This document shows, piece after piece, positions 13,435-13,903 of a DNA stretch of 13,903 bases. The notes beneath the pieces were generated by a model that saw only the letters and a list, made by a program, of their open reading frames with translations, was not told where the DNA came from and made no database searches. How positions within the stretch are numbered: the first letter of the stretch is position 1; each line of letters opens with the position of its first letter. The position numbers and the translations under genes are program-made. Origin of the DNA: Pseudomonadota bacterium (GTDB lineage: Bacteria; Pseudomonadota; Gammaproteobacteria; Xanthomonadales; Xanthomonadaceae); assembly GCA_023395465.1 (NCBI GenBank), contig JAEWZE010000148.1:1-13903 (forward strand). Direction: 5' to 3'.

Positions 13435-13903
13435 AACGCTCGAGCTCGAGCTGGCCGGCGAACCGGTGTGCCTGCTCGCCGATCGCGCCCTGTACTGGCC
13501 GGCGCGCCGGCGCCTGCTGATCGCCGACCTGCACCTGGGCAAGGGCGACACCTTCCGCGCAGCCGGCATCGCCGTGCCGACCGGCGGCACCGCGCACGAT
13601 CTCGCCCGCCTCGCGGCGTTGCTGGCACAGACCGGTGCGCGCTCGCTATGGATCCTGGGCGACTTCCTGCATGCGCGCCGCAACGCGGCGGTGGATGCGG
13701 CATGGCGTGATTTCCGCGAGGCCCATGGGCGGGTGGACGTCGCCGTCATTCCGGGCAACCACGATCGCGCCTTCGACGCGCCTGCCGCAGGCGTCGAGCG
13801 CCTGCCCGAGGGCGTGGTGGAAGGTCCGTTCGAATTCCGCCACGCGCCGCCGCCCAGTGGGAGCGACCTTGGTCGCGAACGTTTTCGAGCGCAAGCGCGC
13901 TCC
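13427..13903 (+). CDS. Ligase-associated metallophosphoesterase (MPE), 3' end beyond window
   Basis: The first 159 residues of a calcineurin-like phosphoesterase of the family TIGR04123 are visible; the full protein is normally about 210-230. Metal-binding motifs are IADLHLGKGD (Asp34, His36), LGDFLHAR (Asp79, His82), IPGNHDR (Asn111, His112) and FRH (His139). The final G-H-x-H motif is expected beyond the edge. The Pseudomonas putida homologue is a manganese-dependent single-strand DNA endonuclease. The ATG at 13427 overlaps the helicase stop by eight bases and is preceded by GGAAAGG four bases away, a good ribosome binding site. From about residue 144 the sequence stops looking like the family and becomes the translation of a palindromic repeat (SGSDLGRERFRAQARS). 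The frame is still open at the edge, so whether the catalytic GHxH region is preserved or lost cannot be seen. It may be an intact variant or a pseudogene. Confidence 0.85.
   Translation, partial: MAETLELELAGEPVCLLADRALYWPARRRLLIADLHLGKGDTFRAAGIAVPTGGTAHDLARLAALLAQTGARSLWILGDFLHARRNAAVDAAWRDFREAHGRVDVAVIPGNHDRAFDAPAAGVERLPEGVVEGPFEFRHAPPPSGSDLGRERFRAQARS
13859..13903. repeat. Palindromic interspersed repeat, cut by the window edge
   Basis: GCGACC (13863-13868) and GGTCGC (13871-13876) form a perfect hairpin with loop TT. GAGCGC (13887-13892) and GCGCTC (13897-13902) form a second one, and the outer GGAGCG (13860-13865) can pair with CGCTCC (13898-13903). The GGGAGCGACC-TT-GGTCGCGA layout resembles short palindromic repeats scattered through Lysobacter, Stenotrophomonas and Pseudomonas genomes, usually between genes. 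Here it lies within the open frame of the metallophosphoesterase gene. Confidence 0.7.

Overview
The window is a very GC-rich (roughly 70%) stretch of bacterial chromosome. Dense short palindromes, the style of its intergenic repeats (a GC hairpin pair at 8928-9065 and a GGGAGCGACC/GGTCGC element at the right edge) and the gene content all point to a gammaproteobacterium of the Lysobacter/Luteimonas/Xanthomonas group. That placement is inference; there is no rRNA or other marker gene here. No tRNA, rRNA, CRISPR array, transposase or phage gene was seen.

Layout. (1) 2-733 (+) is the 3' end of an outer-membrane beta-barrel gene. (2) 734-1035 is non-coding, with three GC hairpins and an operator-like palindrome. 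(3) 1036-2106 (+) is an exported TraB/GumN-like (DUF5694-type) protein. (4) It converges on 2268-3755 (-), a sodium/proline symporter (putP). (5) 3873-4289 and 4342-4731 (both -) are two small proteins, DUF1801 and YCII/DGPF. (6) 4886-6364 and 6365-7639 (both -) encode a DUF4130-UdgX fusion and its radical SAM partner; the stop codon of the radical SAM gene directly abuts the ATG of the fusion gene. (7) 7908 to the right edge (+) is the four-gene DNA-repair cluster: ligase-associated exonuclease, ATP-dependent DNA ligase, Lhr-Core type DEXH helicase and metallophosphoesterase, the last cut by the window edge.

The right-hand 9 kb therefore holds two nucleic-acid repair modules back to back, diverging from a 268-base region (7640-7907). 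One is the radical SAM/UdgX set, in which UdgX-type proteins bind uracil in DNA covalently and the radical SAM protein has no established substrate. The other is the Exo-Lig-Lhr-MPE set, whose members have been studied biochemically in Pseudomonas putida but whose combined pathway is unsolved. The 268-base region carries a perfect 8+8 inverted repeat close to the radical SAM start and a weak promoter candidate for the exonuclease operon.

Points worth a second look: the divergent pairing of the two modules; a repeat element that appears to run in frame into the metallophosphoesterase gene at its catalytic region; low-complexity inserts in the ligase (acidic, with a hexanucleotide repeat), the helicase (basic) and the radical SAM protein; a clamp-binding-like QGSLF tail on the radical SAM protein; and operator-like palindromes upstream of the radical SAM and DUF5694 genes.
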